Assembly (NCBI GenBank): GCA_041648505.1
Contig: JBAZOY010000012.1
Span: 1 to 45,181, forward strand
Source of the DNA: JBAZOY01 sp041648505
GTDB taxonomy: Bacteria > Desulfobacterota > Syntrophia > Syntrophales > CG2-30-49-12
Direction of reading: 5' to 3'
Length of the DNA stretch: 45,181 nt
Shown in pieces: positions 17,741 to 25,536 of this stretch (position 1 is the first letter of the stretch; each line of letters opens with the position of its first letter). The translations under genes were made by a program, and so were the position numbers. The notes beneath the pieces are model-generated. The model ran no database searches, had not been told where the DNA came from, and was given only the letters and a program-made list of their open reading frames with translations.

Positions 17741-20700
17741 TTACGATTGTTGTTTATGGACGGATGCGAAATATTTTTTTATGCTGTTTATATATTCCTG
17801 AGAACGGTCAAGATAGAAGGAGAGGGCCTTGGAAAAATTTTTACCCACAAGCCCGTCAACAAACATCAGACTGATCTTTTTCTGTTGCATGAGAATGAAC
17901 TGAGATTCTATCAGAATTTCCCTCTCCTCGGCAGACATAGATTGGGCCAGAGAACGAAAAGCACTTCTTGCGCGCGGCTGATACATCCAAAAATACAACA
18001 GATCCAGGACATGGATGATCATGATCTTTTCCAGTTCCCGCACTTCTTCATCCGTAGACTGTGTTATCTTTGCCGGGTTCTTGAGCAGTTCCACAGTACT
18101 CATCTCCGGAAAAAGCAGTTCCAGTCTTGAATAGGCGTCAAAGAACTGGCTGATCTTTAAAGAATAGTCACGCAACCTAACGCGTATATTCTGATACCGA
18201 TCGGTCGCACCCTCGATAATGCCTGCCACAAGATCCGATGCAGCCTTGGATATAACGGCCGCCCATTTCTGGAGCGCATCGTTTACACCTATTATGCCGG
18301 CTGTACCCAGTATGTTACCCACCAGGAGGTTCAGCCCTATGGCGACCGGTATTGATAGAAGGCTTCTGAAAAAGTTTGCGATTATGGTGGCCTTTGGCAG
18401 TCCTCTGAAGGAGTTATGGCTTGAGATATACAATCCGTTGACAAGGGCCATAAAGGCATAAAGGGCGAAAGGATTTGTTGCGGTTGTAATATTGAGGCAT
18501 CTGTCCAGGACCACGGTCTTTGTCAGATAGTCCAGTAATGGGACTGAAAAACCGGTAAAAAGGAGCGAATCCGTCACGCGTTCCCAACTCACGTAGTCAT
18601 TCCATCTCAAGAGAGGAGAGCGCCTTATGCCGCCTCCTCCCAGCACGGATTGCAGGATATTTCTAAGCCCCGTAATTCCGAACCAGATAAAGGCGCCAAA
18701 ATAGGCCAGGAACCACCAGTCCTTGGTCAGGGCAAAGGTGGCAAAGGCCGGAACAAAACCGATCAGGACCTTGAGGCCGTTTTTAATTCCGGTCTTCAGA
18801 TAGCCGAAAGATATTTGTTTCTTCGTATGTGAAGTCAAATGAGGTTCAAGAGGCAGATCGTTGTCCGGATGTTTTTGAAGTCCTCCCAGGGTGACGACAT
18901 TGCCGCGGTCTTTTACATATTCGGACTGGACTGCCAGCCAGTCGGAACTCTGTTTCTGACCCAAAAAGCGCAGGGCAGGGACCTTGTTCGCCAGATGATA
19001 GAATGTGGTAAAATAGTTATTCGGACTGGTGCGGGGAATAAAGGTCTTCCTCCTGAATGCCGTTATCTTAATGGGGATAAAATCCCGGATAGCAGCACCG
19101 GATTTTTTTACTTCCTTAGCGGCTCTTCGCGGGAGGGTGTCCATTACCGCCAGCCCCATACCATGGACATGGGGGGAGCGCCCGGTAGAATCACTTCCAA
19201 TACGGGACTTCAACTGGGCGCCGGTATACATGTCTCTCAGTGTTGCAATATCACTGAGTATGTATGATAATTTTTTGATCCTGTCTTCGCGGTCCGCAAC
19301 CTGTGATGCAGCAAGTTTTTCGATCACTTCTCTGATAATCTGTTTCTGATGGATGACATTGCCCTTGTTAACGGCTTCCTGAAGCCTGCATATATCAGGG
19401 ATATGATCGGTTTTCCTGTTGGCGTAGTCCTTCAGATTGAAGATCTCCAAACGGGTGATGATGCCTTCGCAGTCATAGAGCAGCTCAATAACATCCTCAA
19501 CCCTGAGGTTACTCAGATTGAGCGTAAAACGTTGGCCTGAATGGAGTTGAATAAGACGGTCAACGAGTCCCTTTGGTGAGAGCTTGAGCAGGAGCGGGAT
19601 ACCAGGTCCGTCTGCCGGGATATTGGGGTCAGGGACATCATGGTTTTTCCCGGGATTCATGTAGTGCTCGAAAATGATTTCAGTATCTAGTCGGTTTAAC
19701 TCCGCCACCTTTTCTGCGATGCGAAGCCGTTCTTCTCCGTTTGCATTTTCGTATTGACTCCTTAACCGTTCGATATGGGATCGCATTAAGGGTAGCATTT
19801 TCCTGTGCAAAAATTCTGCAAGATGGAGCAGAGAGGCCTGTCCGGTTCCCACAAAAGACAAAAAATCCGAGGTCTCAAGGGGAGGAATATCAAGGCCATA
19901 GATCTCACGTACGGTATGGCGATGCTTTTCATTGAATTCTTCGAGTATCCTAAGGACATAATTTTTTTGATATTCTGAAACTTTTCTACCTTCGGACATG
20001 AATTCAGCAACAGAGTCTTCCGCTAAAAAACCCAGGAAGTCTTGAGAGTCCACAAAGCCCCTTGGCACCCAGATTAAGTGTACATATTTGTTGCGAAATC
20101 TTGAAGAAAACTCTATCCCGATACGGAGGTCTATGCCCATTATCCGGGCTGCCTCCAGGAGTTCCACGGCAAATCGTGGCTCAAGGTAGTTGTAGTATAT
20201 TACCCTTAGACGCCGGATACCCTTGATCCATGCATCCATAATCAGGTGAGATGAGGATTTGCGACCTTTTGTGTTCGCGTCGTGGACGTGATCGTCGAAT
20301 GTAATCTGATTCCATTCTTCAGGCATTTCCAGAAGATGGTAGTTACGCAGCTGGGCGCGGATGAACCTGGGGTTACCGGTTACAGATCTCCTGAAGTCGT
20401 GGGCAAGATGAAGTTGTCTCTCGGTGTCGCCATGGGCCCGCACTAATTCCTTCATAATCTGCAACAGGACCCGGGCCGTATTAATTGGCAGAACTCCGCC
20501 GGCGGTGTGCAAGACCTCATCGTGCAAAGACCGCAGTGCACTGAGCCTTGCATCCACGCCTCCGGCCTCCAGAGACTGGAAAAGGTGTATAACGGCAAAG
20601 GCTAGACGCAGACCTTTGGACTCTGCCAACTCCTTGATGCCGCGAGGATGGAGGTAAGAATAGACAAGCCTTCTCGTATATTCACGGGTCTTGTCCCTGC

Positions 20701-20764
20701 TTAAGACATCATTGACAATGTTTAATAGAAGGTGATCACGCTTGTCGAAAAGTATTTTGTGCAT
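17741..20764 (-). CDS. Large polytopic membrane protein with N-terminal PHP-like domain, function unknown
   Basis: A 1007-residue protein I cannot assign to a named family. Residues ~150-240 resemble the start of a PHP phosphoesterase domain. There is DDHVHDAN with His159 and His161 where PHP proteins have DxHxH, then KSSSHLIMDAWIKGIRRL, and MGIDLRIGIEFS with Glu218 at the position of the PHP GxE motif. The usual TDH motif is missing (VIYYNYL instead), so metal binding may be partial. Long helical segments follow (240-560). About five or six membrane helices lie between ~655 and 825 (for example GLKVLIGFVPAFATFAL, WFLAYFGAFIWFGI). The C-terminal ~180 residues are soluble and helical. The frame could start at TTG 20773, but ATG 20764 is preferred. 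A truncated universal stress protein lies just upstream on the same strand. Confidence 0.75.
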   Translation of the reverse strand: MHKILFDKRDHLLLNIVNDVLSRDKTREYTRRLVYSYLHPRGIKELAESKGLRLAFAVIHLFQSLEAGGVDARLSALRSLHDEVLHTAGGVLPINTARVLLQIMKELVRAHGDTERQLHLAHDFRRSVTGNPRFIRAQLRNYHLLEMPEEWNQITFDDHVHDANTKGRKSSSHLIMDAWIKGIRRLRVIYYNYLEPRFAVELLEAARIMGIDLRIGIEFSSRFRNKYVHLIWVPRGFVDSQDFLGFLAEDSVAEFMSEGRKVSEYQKNYVLRILEEFNEKHRHTVREIYGLDIPPLETSDFLSFVGTGQASLLHLAEFLHRKMLPLMRSHIERLRSQYENANGEERLRIAEKVAELNRLDTEIIFEHYMNPGKNHDVPDPNIPADGPGIPLLLKLSPKGLVDRLIQLHSGQRFTLNLSNLRVEDVIELLYDCEGIITRLEIFNLKDYANRKTDHIPDICRLQEAVNKGNVIHQKQIIREVIEKLAASQVADREDRIKKLSYILSDIATLRDMYTGAQLKSRIGSDSTGRSPHVHGMGLAVMDTLPRRAAKEVKKSGAAIRDFIPIKITAFRRKTFIPRTSPNNYFTTFYHLANKVPALRFLGQKQSSDWLAVQSEYVKDRGNVVTLGGLQKHPDNDLPLEPHLTSHTKKQISFGYLKTGIKNGLKVLIGFVPAFATFALTKDWWFLAYFGAFIWFGITGLRNILQSVLGGGGIRRSPLLRWNDYVSWERVTDSLLFTGFSVPLLDYLTKTVVLDRCLNITTATNPFALYAFMALVNGLYISSHNSFRGLPKATIIANFFRSLLSIPVAIGLNLLVGNILGTAGIIGVNDALQKWAAVISKAASDLVAGIIEGATDRYQNIRVRLRDYSLKISQFFDAYSRLELLFPEMSTVELLKNPAKITQSTDEEVRELEKIMIIHVLDLLYFWMYQPRARSAFRSLAQSMSAEEREILIESQFILMQQKKISLMFVDGLVGKNFSKALSFYLDRSQEYINSIKKYFASVHKQQS

Positions 20765-20783
20765 AAAACCCAAAACACTGCTT

Positions 20784-20924
20784 TTATCTGTGGCTTATAC
20801 TTAGCACAGGGACAGGAGATCGGCAGTATACCTTTTCGGCAGTTGACCGGAAAAGGATGTTTGCCGTATTGGTGCGGCCCTTTGAGGCCATAACCACTAT
20901 ATCAATGTCTTCTTCTTTGTTTGG
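20784..20924 (-). pseudogene. C-terminal fragment of a universal stress protein (UspA family)
   Basis: Forty-six codons read PNKEEDIDIVVMASKGRTNT, then an ANILFRSTAEKVYCRSPVPVL-like end. This is the UspA C-terminal signature (VVMGSxGRxG...GSVAEKVxxxSPCPVL). A stop codon lies immediately upstream in frame and there is no start, so about two thirds of the gene is missing. Key glycines of the ATP-binding motif are also changed (GRTNTAN instead of GRxGxxx). The break lies about 13 bp from the left copy of the 102-bp repeat. It is 19 bp upstream of the ATG of the large membrane protein gene, which was probably once its operon partner. Confidence 0.75.
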
Positions 20925-20936
20925 TTAATTTTTTTT

Positions 20937-21038
20937 TGATAAGGCATTGCTTCTTCACGGTAGTGAGTATATGAATAATGATTTTGTGTGTCAAGGTGAT
21001 TTTGGCCACCGAATATGGGTTACGTTGCCGAACATTGT
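20937..21038 (+). repeat. Left copy of a ~102-bp direct repeat
   Basis: Runs from TGATAAGGCATTGC to TTGCCGAACATTGT and matches 27728-27829 in the same orientation, with about a dozen differences by eye. The inner part (GATTTTGGCCAC..AATATGGGTTACGTTGCCGAACAT) is nearly identical. It is non-coding and ends 17 bp before the first receiver gene, so it also forms that gene's upstream region. The other copy precedes an IS110 transposase fragment. Confidence 0.85.
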
Positions 21039-21055
21039 AACAAAGGAGTATGGTT

Positions 21056-21484
21056 ATGAAAGAAAAAGTACTTTTGGTTGACGACGAAAAAGATTTTTTA
21101 GAGATCATGGTCGAGCGGATGAGTGCCAGAGGAATGGAGGTAACGACCGCCACTTCGGCACTCGGTGCCATTAAACTGATCGAAAACCAACCCTATGATG
21201 TGATCATTCTGGATCTAATGATGCCCGAAATGGACGGGTTGGAGGCCCTGAAAGTCATCAAGGAGAAGCGGCCCGACAGTGAGATTATTTTACTGACTGG
21301 GCATGCCACTGTCGAGAAAGGCATCGAGGCCATGAAACTCGGTGCCATGGATTTGATAGAAAAACCGGCCGACCTGAAAGCCTTGACCGAAAAGATTAAA
21401 AAGGCACAAGCCCATAAGATGATTATCGTTGAAAAGAAGGCCGAAGAAAAGGTTCGAAGCATCATCGCCTCAAAGGGATGGTAA
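21056..21484 (+). CDS. Stand-alone response regulator receiver protein (first of three)
   Basis: A single CheY-like receiver with no output domain. Acid pocket Asp9-Asp10, phospho-acceptor Asp53 (IILDLMMPEMDG), Thr81 (LTGHAT) and Lys103 (IEKPADL) are all present, so it should be phosphorylatable. The 142 residues include a basic helical tail of ~30 residues ending IIASKGW, similar to the tails of its two paralogues in this cluster. The start at 21056 is chosen over 21050 because AAAGGAG lies 7 nt upstream. Its kinase partner is not nearby. It is convergent with the NifX-like gene. Confidence 0.92.
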   Translation: MKEKVLLVDDEKDFLEIMVERMSARGMEVTTATSALGAIKLIENQPYDVIILDLMMPEMDGLEALKVIKEKRPDSEIILLTGHATVEKGIEAMKLGAMDLIEKPADLKALTEKIKKAQAHKMIIVEKKAEEKVRSIIASKGW

Positions 21485-21529
21485 AAAGGGGGGCAGTAGA
21501 ACAGGATTTACGTATTTTTACTGCCCTCT
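21483..21529 (-). terminator. Probable intrinsic terminator between convergent genes
   Basis: Arms GGGCAGTA (21491-21498) and TACTGCCC (21519-21526) form an 8-bp stem, extendable by wobble pairs. On the minus strand it is followed by CCCTTTTT, a classic rho-independent layout for the NifX-like gene, whose stop codon lies in the loop. It could also slow plus-strand transcription leaving the receiver gene. Confidence 0.5.
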
Positions 21530-21861
21530 TCAGTAAGAATATCGCCTGACTGGAGCCGGCCTTGGGCCAATCGTTGAAGCACGGCGTGCCAGTTGCCGAT
21601 GACCGAATCCAGCACGGTTACATTTTTCCATGTGAGATACTGGTAGTATTCCTCTTCAATCCCGCCGCAGATCACCACCTTAATACCCTCGGTGATGATC
21701 ATGTTGCAAATGATCTCGACTGAAGCATGTGGCAGGACAAGCTCCTTTTCTTCCTGTACCTTTCCGACATCGCCGATAACGGCGATCAGGACTTCCCTGG
21801 TTAGATCGAACCGGGGGGCCACTTCATTACCATAGAGGCAGATCAACGCTTTTGTCGCCAT
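21508..21861 (-). CDS. NifX/NifB-type dinitrogenase iron-molybdenum cofactor domain protein
   Basis: A small 117-residue protein of the dinitrogenase iron-molybdenum cofactor biosynthesis family (RNase H-like fold). Family features are the N-terminal LYGNEVAPRFDLTREVLI (compare the family GxxVSPxFDxA) and the central EGIKVVICGGIEEEYYQYL. Members bind metal clusters or act beside MinD-type ATPases; many are not involved in nitrogen fixation. The start at 21861 is chosen because AGGAGG lies 8 nt upstream. It is 54 bp downstream of the sigma-54 activator gene on the same strand, so the two are probably co-transcribed, and it may be an accessory or sensory partner. No nif structural genes are present. 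Confidence 0.85.
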   Translation of the reverse strand: MATKALICLYGNEVAPRFDLTREVLIAVIGDVGKVQEEKELVLPHASVEIICNMIITEGIKVVICGGIEEEYYQYLTWKNVTVLDSVIGNWHAVLQRLAQGRLQSGDILTEEGSKNT

Positions 21862-21915
21862 TAAAGTCACCTCCTGCTGTCTGGGGACCGGGTTTCTTTA
21901 ACCCCGCTCGGTTTT

Positions 21916-23412
21916 TCACTTCTCGATGCCATACTGTATCATTTTCCTGTAAAGTCTGCTTCTGCTCCAGCCAAGAATAGTGGCCGCCTTGTTTCGGCGA
22001 CCCTGCGCTTTCACGATGGCATCTATGATCATCTTACGTTCGATGGCGGGCCACTCCAACTCCACTTTTTTATCTTCCTGGGTTTTGAGTATGGCATCAA
22101 TGATAATCTTTCTTTCAATGGCTGCAGAATCCGCTCCGTCCGGACTTTCTTCCTGCGTTGCCGGATGTTGAGCGGCTATCATCTGCGGTGCATCGTTTGC
22201 CGGTCGGTACGACGGGAGTGAGTGGGTGAGATAGGCCGGAAGATGTTCGGATTGGATCTGGTTTACCTGACATACGTTCGAGGCGTATTCGACGATGTTT
22301 TTGAGCTCCCGAACATTGCCTGGATAGGCGTACGCCAGGAGAATACGTAACGCGTTTGTGGAAAAGCCTCGGATCGGTTTTTTGAATTTGGAGACAAAGG
22401 TCTGAAGGAAGTGATCCAAGAGGAGCTGTACGTCGTCTCTTCGGTCCCGCAACGGGGGCAGTTGCATGCGAACGACGTTGAGTCGAAAAAGAAGATCTTC
22501 TCTGAATGTCCTTTTCCTAACCATCAGTTCGAGGTCCTGGTGTGTTGCGGCGATCACCCTTACATCACATAGAAACCCCTTCGTGCTTCCCAGAGGATGA
22601 ACGACCCTGTCGTCGAGGAAGGTTAGCAGCTTGACTTGCAGCGATAGCGGCAGATCTCCGATCTCGGCAAGAAAGAGTGTCCCGTTGTGCGCCAGCCGAA
22701 AACGGCCCGGTTTGTTCTCCACCGCTCCGGTGAAGGCTCCTTTTTGATGGCCGAAAAGCTCGGATTCGAGAAGTGTAGCGGGTAAGGCTCCGCAGTTGAC
22801 TTTGATAAAGGGCCCTTTCGCGCGGGAAGACTCCTGATGGATGGCTTCCGCCACGAGATCCTTCCCCGTGCCCGTTTCACCCGTGAGCAGCACCGATGAA
22901 TTGGATTGGGCGATCATGGGAAGGAATCTGTATATCTGCTCCATCTGAGGGCTTCTACCGACAAGCTGGCCGAATGTATAGGCTTCGGATGTTTTTCCGG
23001 CCATGGTCCCCAGCATCCGGATGTCTTCAAAGGTTTCAAAAAAACCGATCAGATGGCCTCTTAAATCCCTGATCGGAGTGAAGGTGACTCTCACCGGAAT
23101 CTTTTGTCGTTGCCGGTTGATGATGTTGCCTTCGACGCAAACCATGCCCGATCCTTGGCTCATGCCGAGGACCGGGCATTTCCCCAGGCAAAAATCGCCT
23201 CTGATGATATGCCGGCAAGCGATGGCTTTTGCATCTTTTCGATCAAATCCGGTCAGGGCTTCCATGGAACGGTTCAGCAGGACAACACGTCGCTCACAAT
23301 CCATCGCGACAATTCCCAGAGGAAGCTCATCGATAATAAACGGCAAGGCCATCGGAATATCCAGGGTGCCAATCTCAGGAGGCAACGGATTGGGATTCAT
23401 ATTGTCAGGCAT
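21916..23412 (-). CDS. Sigma-54-dependent transcriptional activator (PAS-AAA+-Fis HTH)
   Basis: A bacterial enhancer-binding protein of 498 residues. A PAS sensor occupies ~24-130 with Cys66, Cys75 and Cys79 (CRHIIRGDFCLGKCP), a cysteine set often seen in deltaproteobacterial regulators that could bind metal or sense redox. The AAA+ domain spans ~150-385: Walker A GETGTGKD (178-185), sigma-54-contact loop GAFTGA (225-230) and arginine finger region FREDLLFRLNVV. The Walker B segment reads GTLFLAEIGDL, so the usual Asp is Ala249. A Fis-type HTH (RRNKAATILGWSRSRLYRKM) ends the protein. Just before it, the phrase AIERKxIIDAIxKxQ occurs twice, a partial duplication. There is no receiver domain, so its signal is sensed by PAS. 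It is divergent from the receiver-transporter genes that carry a sigma-54 promoter. Confidence 0.93.
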   Translation of the reverse strand: MPDNMNPNPLPPEIGTLDIPMALPFIIDELPLGIVAMDCERRVVLLNRSMEALTGFDRKDAKAIACRHIIRGDFCLGKCPVLGMSQGSGMVCVEGNIINRQRQKIPVRVTFTPIRDLRGHLIGFFETFEDIRMLGTMAGKTSEAYTFGQLVGRSPQMEQIYRFLPMIAQSNSSVLLTGETGTGKDLVAEAIHQESSRAKGPFIKVNCGALPATLLESELFGHQKGAFTGAVENKPGRFRLAHNGTLFLAEIGDLPLSLQVKLLTFLDDRVVHPLGSTKGFLCDVRVIAATHQDLELMVRKRTFREDLLFRLNVVRMQLPPLRDRRDDVQLLLDHFLQTFVSKFKKPIRGFSTNALRILLAYAYPGNVRELKNIVEYASNVCQVNQIQSEHLPAYLTHSLPSYRPANDAPQMIAAQHPATQEESPDGADSAAIERKIIIDAILKTQEDKKVELEWPAIERKMIIDAIVKAQGRRNKAATILGWSRSRLYRKMIQYGIEK

Positions 23413-23460
23413 GTATTCCCCATCTCTCGCTCGTTGCAGGAATCGGTAAAAACCTCTGAA

Positions 23461-23475
23461 GGTCGTGTGACGACC
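23461..23475. promoter_or_regulatory. Inverted repeat in the divergent regulatory gap, candidate activator site
   Basis: GGTCGT-GTG-ACGACC is a perfect dyad with 6-bp arms. It is about 155 bp upstream of the predicted sigma-54 promoter, a normal distance for an enhancer site, and 49 bp upstream of the activator start. Assignment to that activator is inference. Confidence 0.35.
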
Positions 23476-23545
23476 ATCGGGGTTGCAAAAGGTTGCTCGA
23501 GCGTTGAATGCTCATTTTTGTATCAGTATGTATCATAATAAATCA

Positions 23546-23557
23546 ATATTGCAATAT
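23546..23557. promoter_or_regulatory. Perfect 12-bp palindrome in the divergent gap
   Basis: ATATTGCAATAT is fully self-complementary and lies about 75 bp upstream of the sigma-54 promoter in AT-rich DNA. It could be a second enhancer or an IHF-like bending region; no family-specific match is claimed. Confidence 0.25.
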
Positions 23558-23630
23558 AATGTTTTTTAGTTTTGGTTTGTGAGGTAGTCATATTTTGATA
23601 ACCCATTATAATATTAATGGATAGTTATAG

Positions 23631-23646
23631 CGGCACGGTTATTGCT
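23631..23646 (+). promoter_or_regulatory. Predicted sigma-54 (-24/-12) promoter
   Basis: CGGCACGGTTATTGCT matches the consensus YTGGCAC-N5-TTGCW at all core positions. The invariant GG (23632-23633) and GC (23644-23645) are separated by exactly 10 bp. Transcription would start near 23657 and run into the pseudo-receiver, receiver, CBS and transporter genes. The adjacent divergent gene encodes a sigma-54 activator, and rpoN is in the window. Confidence 0.75.
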
Positions 23647-23798
23647 ACTTTAAAGGTGATTTTAGAAACGATTCCCTGCCGACGTGGCAGGCTTAACCAT
23701 TGAAAACGAGCCATGATAAACTATTAAAGGGAAATTTTGCAACAGTGCTCGGATTTTGGTGCGCAATTCCGATGCAAGGTGATGGATGTTTACCGCCG

Positions 23799-24275
23799 AT
23801 GGGAATGAAACTACTGATTATTCACCCCGATGACCTTTTTCGTAACCACCTCGTCGAACGCATGCGCCTTGAGAACCTTCGGGTTTTAGAGACCTCCATC
23901 GAGGCTGAGGCAAGCGATATCGTTCAACGGGAGAATCTGGATGTGGTTCTGTTGGGCGCTACGGGGTCCCAGCAAAATCGCTTCGCATTTCTAAAAATGA
24001 TCAGGAAGGTGCGACCGTTTTCCGAGGTGATCTTATTGACAGCCGCGGAAGATCATTCTTTTGAGGGTGCGATAAAAGCGATGCAACTGGGGGCGTTTGA
24101 TGACCTTTTACTGCCCATCGATATCCACGTGCTGATGAGTCGTATCAGGGAAGCGTTTAAGAAAAAGAAGGCGCGGGTGAGGGCCATGAAAGAAGTAATC
24201 GGCAAAGGTCGGAAAGGCCGTACCATTGAGAGGCTTTCCGAGTCCGGAACGCGATTGCACCATGATAAACCTTGA
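23799..24275 (+). CDS. Pseudo-receiver protein (degenerate response regulator domain)
   Basis: The receiver fold can be followed from MKLLIIHPDDLFRNHLVERM to AMQLGAFDDLLLPIDIHVLMSRI, but key residues are lost. The phospho-acceptor Asp is replaced (VVLLGATGSQ, Gly53) and the conserved Lys of KPxD is Leu (LLLPIDI). Thr in LLTAAED and part of the acid pocket remain. The domain should therefore not be phosphorylated and may work as a constant partner or titrating subunit. A basic tail (KKKKARVRAM...) of ~35 residues follows. The frame extends upstream to a TTG at 23700; ATG 23799 or 23805 is preferred, without a decisive ribosome-binding site. It is the first gene after the predicted sigma-54 promoter. 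Confidence 0.75.
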   Translation: MGMKLLIIHPDDLFRNHLVERMRLENLRVLETSIEAEASDIVQRENLDVVLLGATGSQQNRFAFLKMIRKVRPFSEVILLTAAEDHSFEGAIKAMQLGAFDDLLLPIDIHVLMSRIREAFKKKKARVRAMKEVIGKGRKGRTIERLSESGTRLHHDKP

Positions 24276-24415
24276 AAACTGGAGAATCAACCCACGAAAT
24301 AAAAATCTGTTTTTGAGCTGAGAACGGAAAGTTATATGCCGGTTTGACCGTTTCCGGGAGGATCGAATGAAAAACGGGTAGAGGAAACCAAACGTCAATT
24401 AAAGGAGAGCAGTGT

Positions 24416-24847
24416 ATGAAGATCAAGGTGTTGTTGGTGGACGATGAAAAGGAATTTGTCGATACCTTGGCGGAACGACTGGAGGTAAGGGATTTTGAGG
24501 TGACCAAGGCATACAATGGTGATGAGGCGCTCGAAGGGATCGTTCACACGGAGGTGGATGTGGTCGTCCTGGACGTTTTGATGCCTGGAAAGGATGGTAT
24601 CGAAACCCTTCTCGAGATCAAAAAGACGAAACCACTTGTCGAAGTCATCATGCTGACCGGGAATGCAACCGTCGAGACGGCGATTGAAGGCTTGAAGCGC
24701 GGCGCTTACGATTACCTTAGAAAACCTAGCGAAACAAAGGAACTCATTGAAAAGATCGTCCTTGCCTACAAGCGTAAAGTCGAACAGGAGGAACGTATCC
24801 GGCAGGCGCACATCGAAAATATCATGCTGAGACGGGGATGGTATTGA
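24416..24847 (+). CDS. Stand-alone response regulator receiver protein (second)
   Basis: CheY-like single receiver of 143 residues with an intact site: Asp9-Asp10, Asp53 (VVLDVLMPGKDG), Thr in MLTGNAT, and Lys in LRKPSET. The C-terminal tail of ~25 residues is charged and helical and ends IENIMLRRGWY, closely resembling the tail of the third receiver in the cluster (INEIALRRGD). AAAGGAGA precedes the ATG at good spacing. It follows the pseudo-receiver by 140 bp and precedes the CBS gene by 90 bp, so one transcript from the sigma-54 promoter is plausible. Confidence 0.92.
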   Translation: MKIKVLLVDDEKEFVDTLAERLEVRDFEVTKAYNGDEALEGIVHTEVDVVVLDVLMPGKDGIETLLEIKKTKPLVEVIMLTGNATVETAIEGLKRGAYDYLRKPSETKELIEKIVLAYKRKVEQEERIRQAHIENIMLRRGWY

Positions 24848-24937
24848 ACGAGACGCAAATTGGAATAATGATCGCCGGTTACCTGAATGTGGCGGCGATT
24901 CTTCGTGCGTAAATCGAACGTGTACAAGGAGAGAGAT

Positions 24938-25492
24938 ATGCAATCCATAAAGGTCGGAGAACTGATGGTACCGCTTGCCGAATATGCAACGGTTTCGGAA
25001 GAGGCGACATTGAAGGAGGCGGTTTTGGCTCTGGAGAAGGCGCAACAACATCTGGAAGATGGTCGTGAAAAGCACCGGGCCATCTTAGTGCTCGACAGCA
25101 AGAGACATGTGATCGGCAAGATCGATCAGTGGACCGTGCTGTGGGCTGTTGAGCCCCGTTACAAACATATCGGAGATATAAGGGAAACGTCCCGTTACGG
25201 CTTTAGCGCCGAATTTTTAAGATCCATGATCGAAAACTTTGGACTGTGGCGGGAGCCGCTTGAAAATCTCTGCAAGAAGGCCACCGAGATAAAAGTGAAA
25301 GAAATCATGCAGGGCCTTACGGCCACTGAATTCATTCAAGAAGATTCTTCCCTCGACCAAGCCCTTCACCAGATGGTGATGGGTCGTCATGCATCTCTAC
25401 TGGTGAAAAAGGGAGATTCGGTCGTGGGGATTCTCAGGCAGAGCGACGTATTCAAGGAAATTTGTGACCGGATGAAGGCCTGTCAAATTTAA
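24938..25492 (+). CDS. CBS-domain protein
   Basis: A 184-residue protein with two CBS motifs forming a likely Bateman module. The first runs from VGELMVPLAEYATVSEEATL to AILVLDSKRHVIGKID, the second from VKEIMQGLTATEFIQEDSSL to ASLLVKKGDSVVGILRQSD. Such pairs bind adenine nucleotides and often gate transporters or kinases. AAGGAGA precedes the ATG at 24938; an upstream extension to 24887 exists but lacks such a signal. It ends 44 bp before the transporter gene, so it is a good candidate for an energy-sensing regulator of that transporter (inference from adjacency). Confidence 0.88.
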   Translation: MQSIKVGELMVPLAEYATVSEEATLKEAVLALEKAQQHLEDGREKHRAILVLDSKRHVIGKIDQWTVLWAVEPRYKHIGDIRETSRYGFSAEFLRSMIENFGLWREPLENLCKKATEIKVKEIMQGLTATEFIQEDSSLDQALHQMVMGRHASLLVKKGDSVVGILRQSDVFKEICDRMKACQI

Positions 25493-25536
25493 CGGATAAC
25501 TGAAGAGGCACAAGAAATATAACAGGAGGAAGTATA

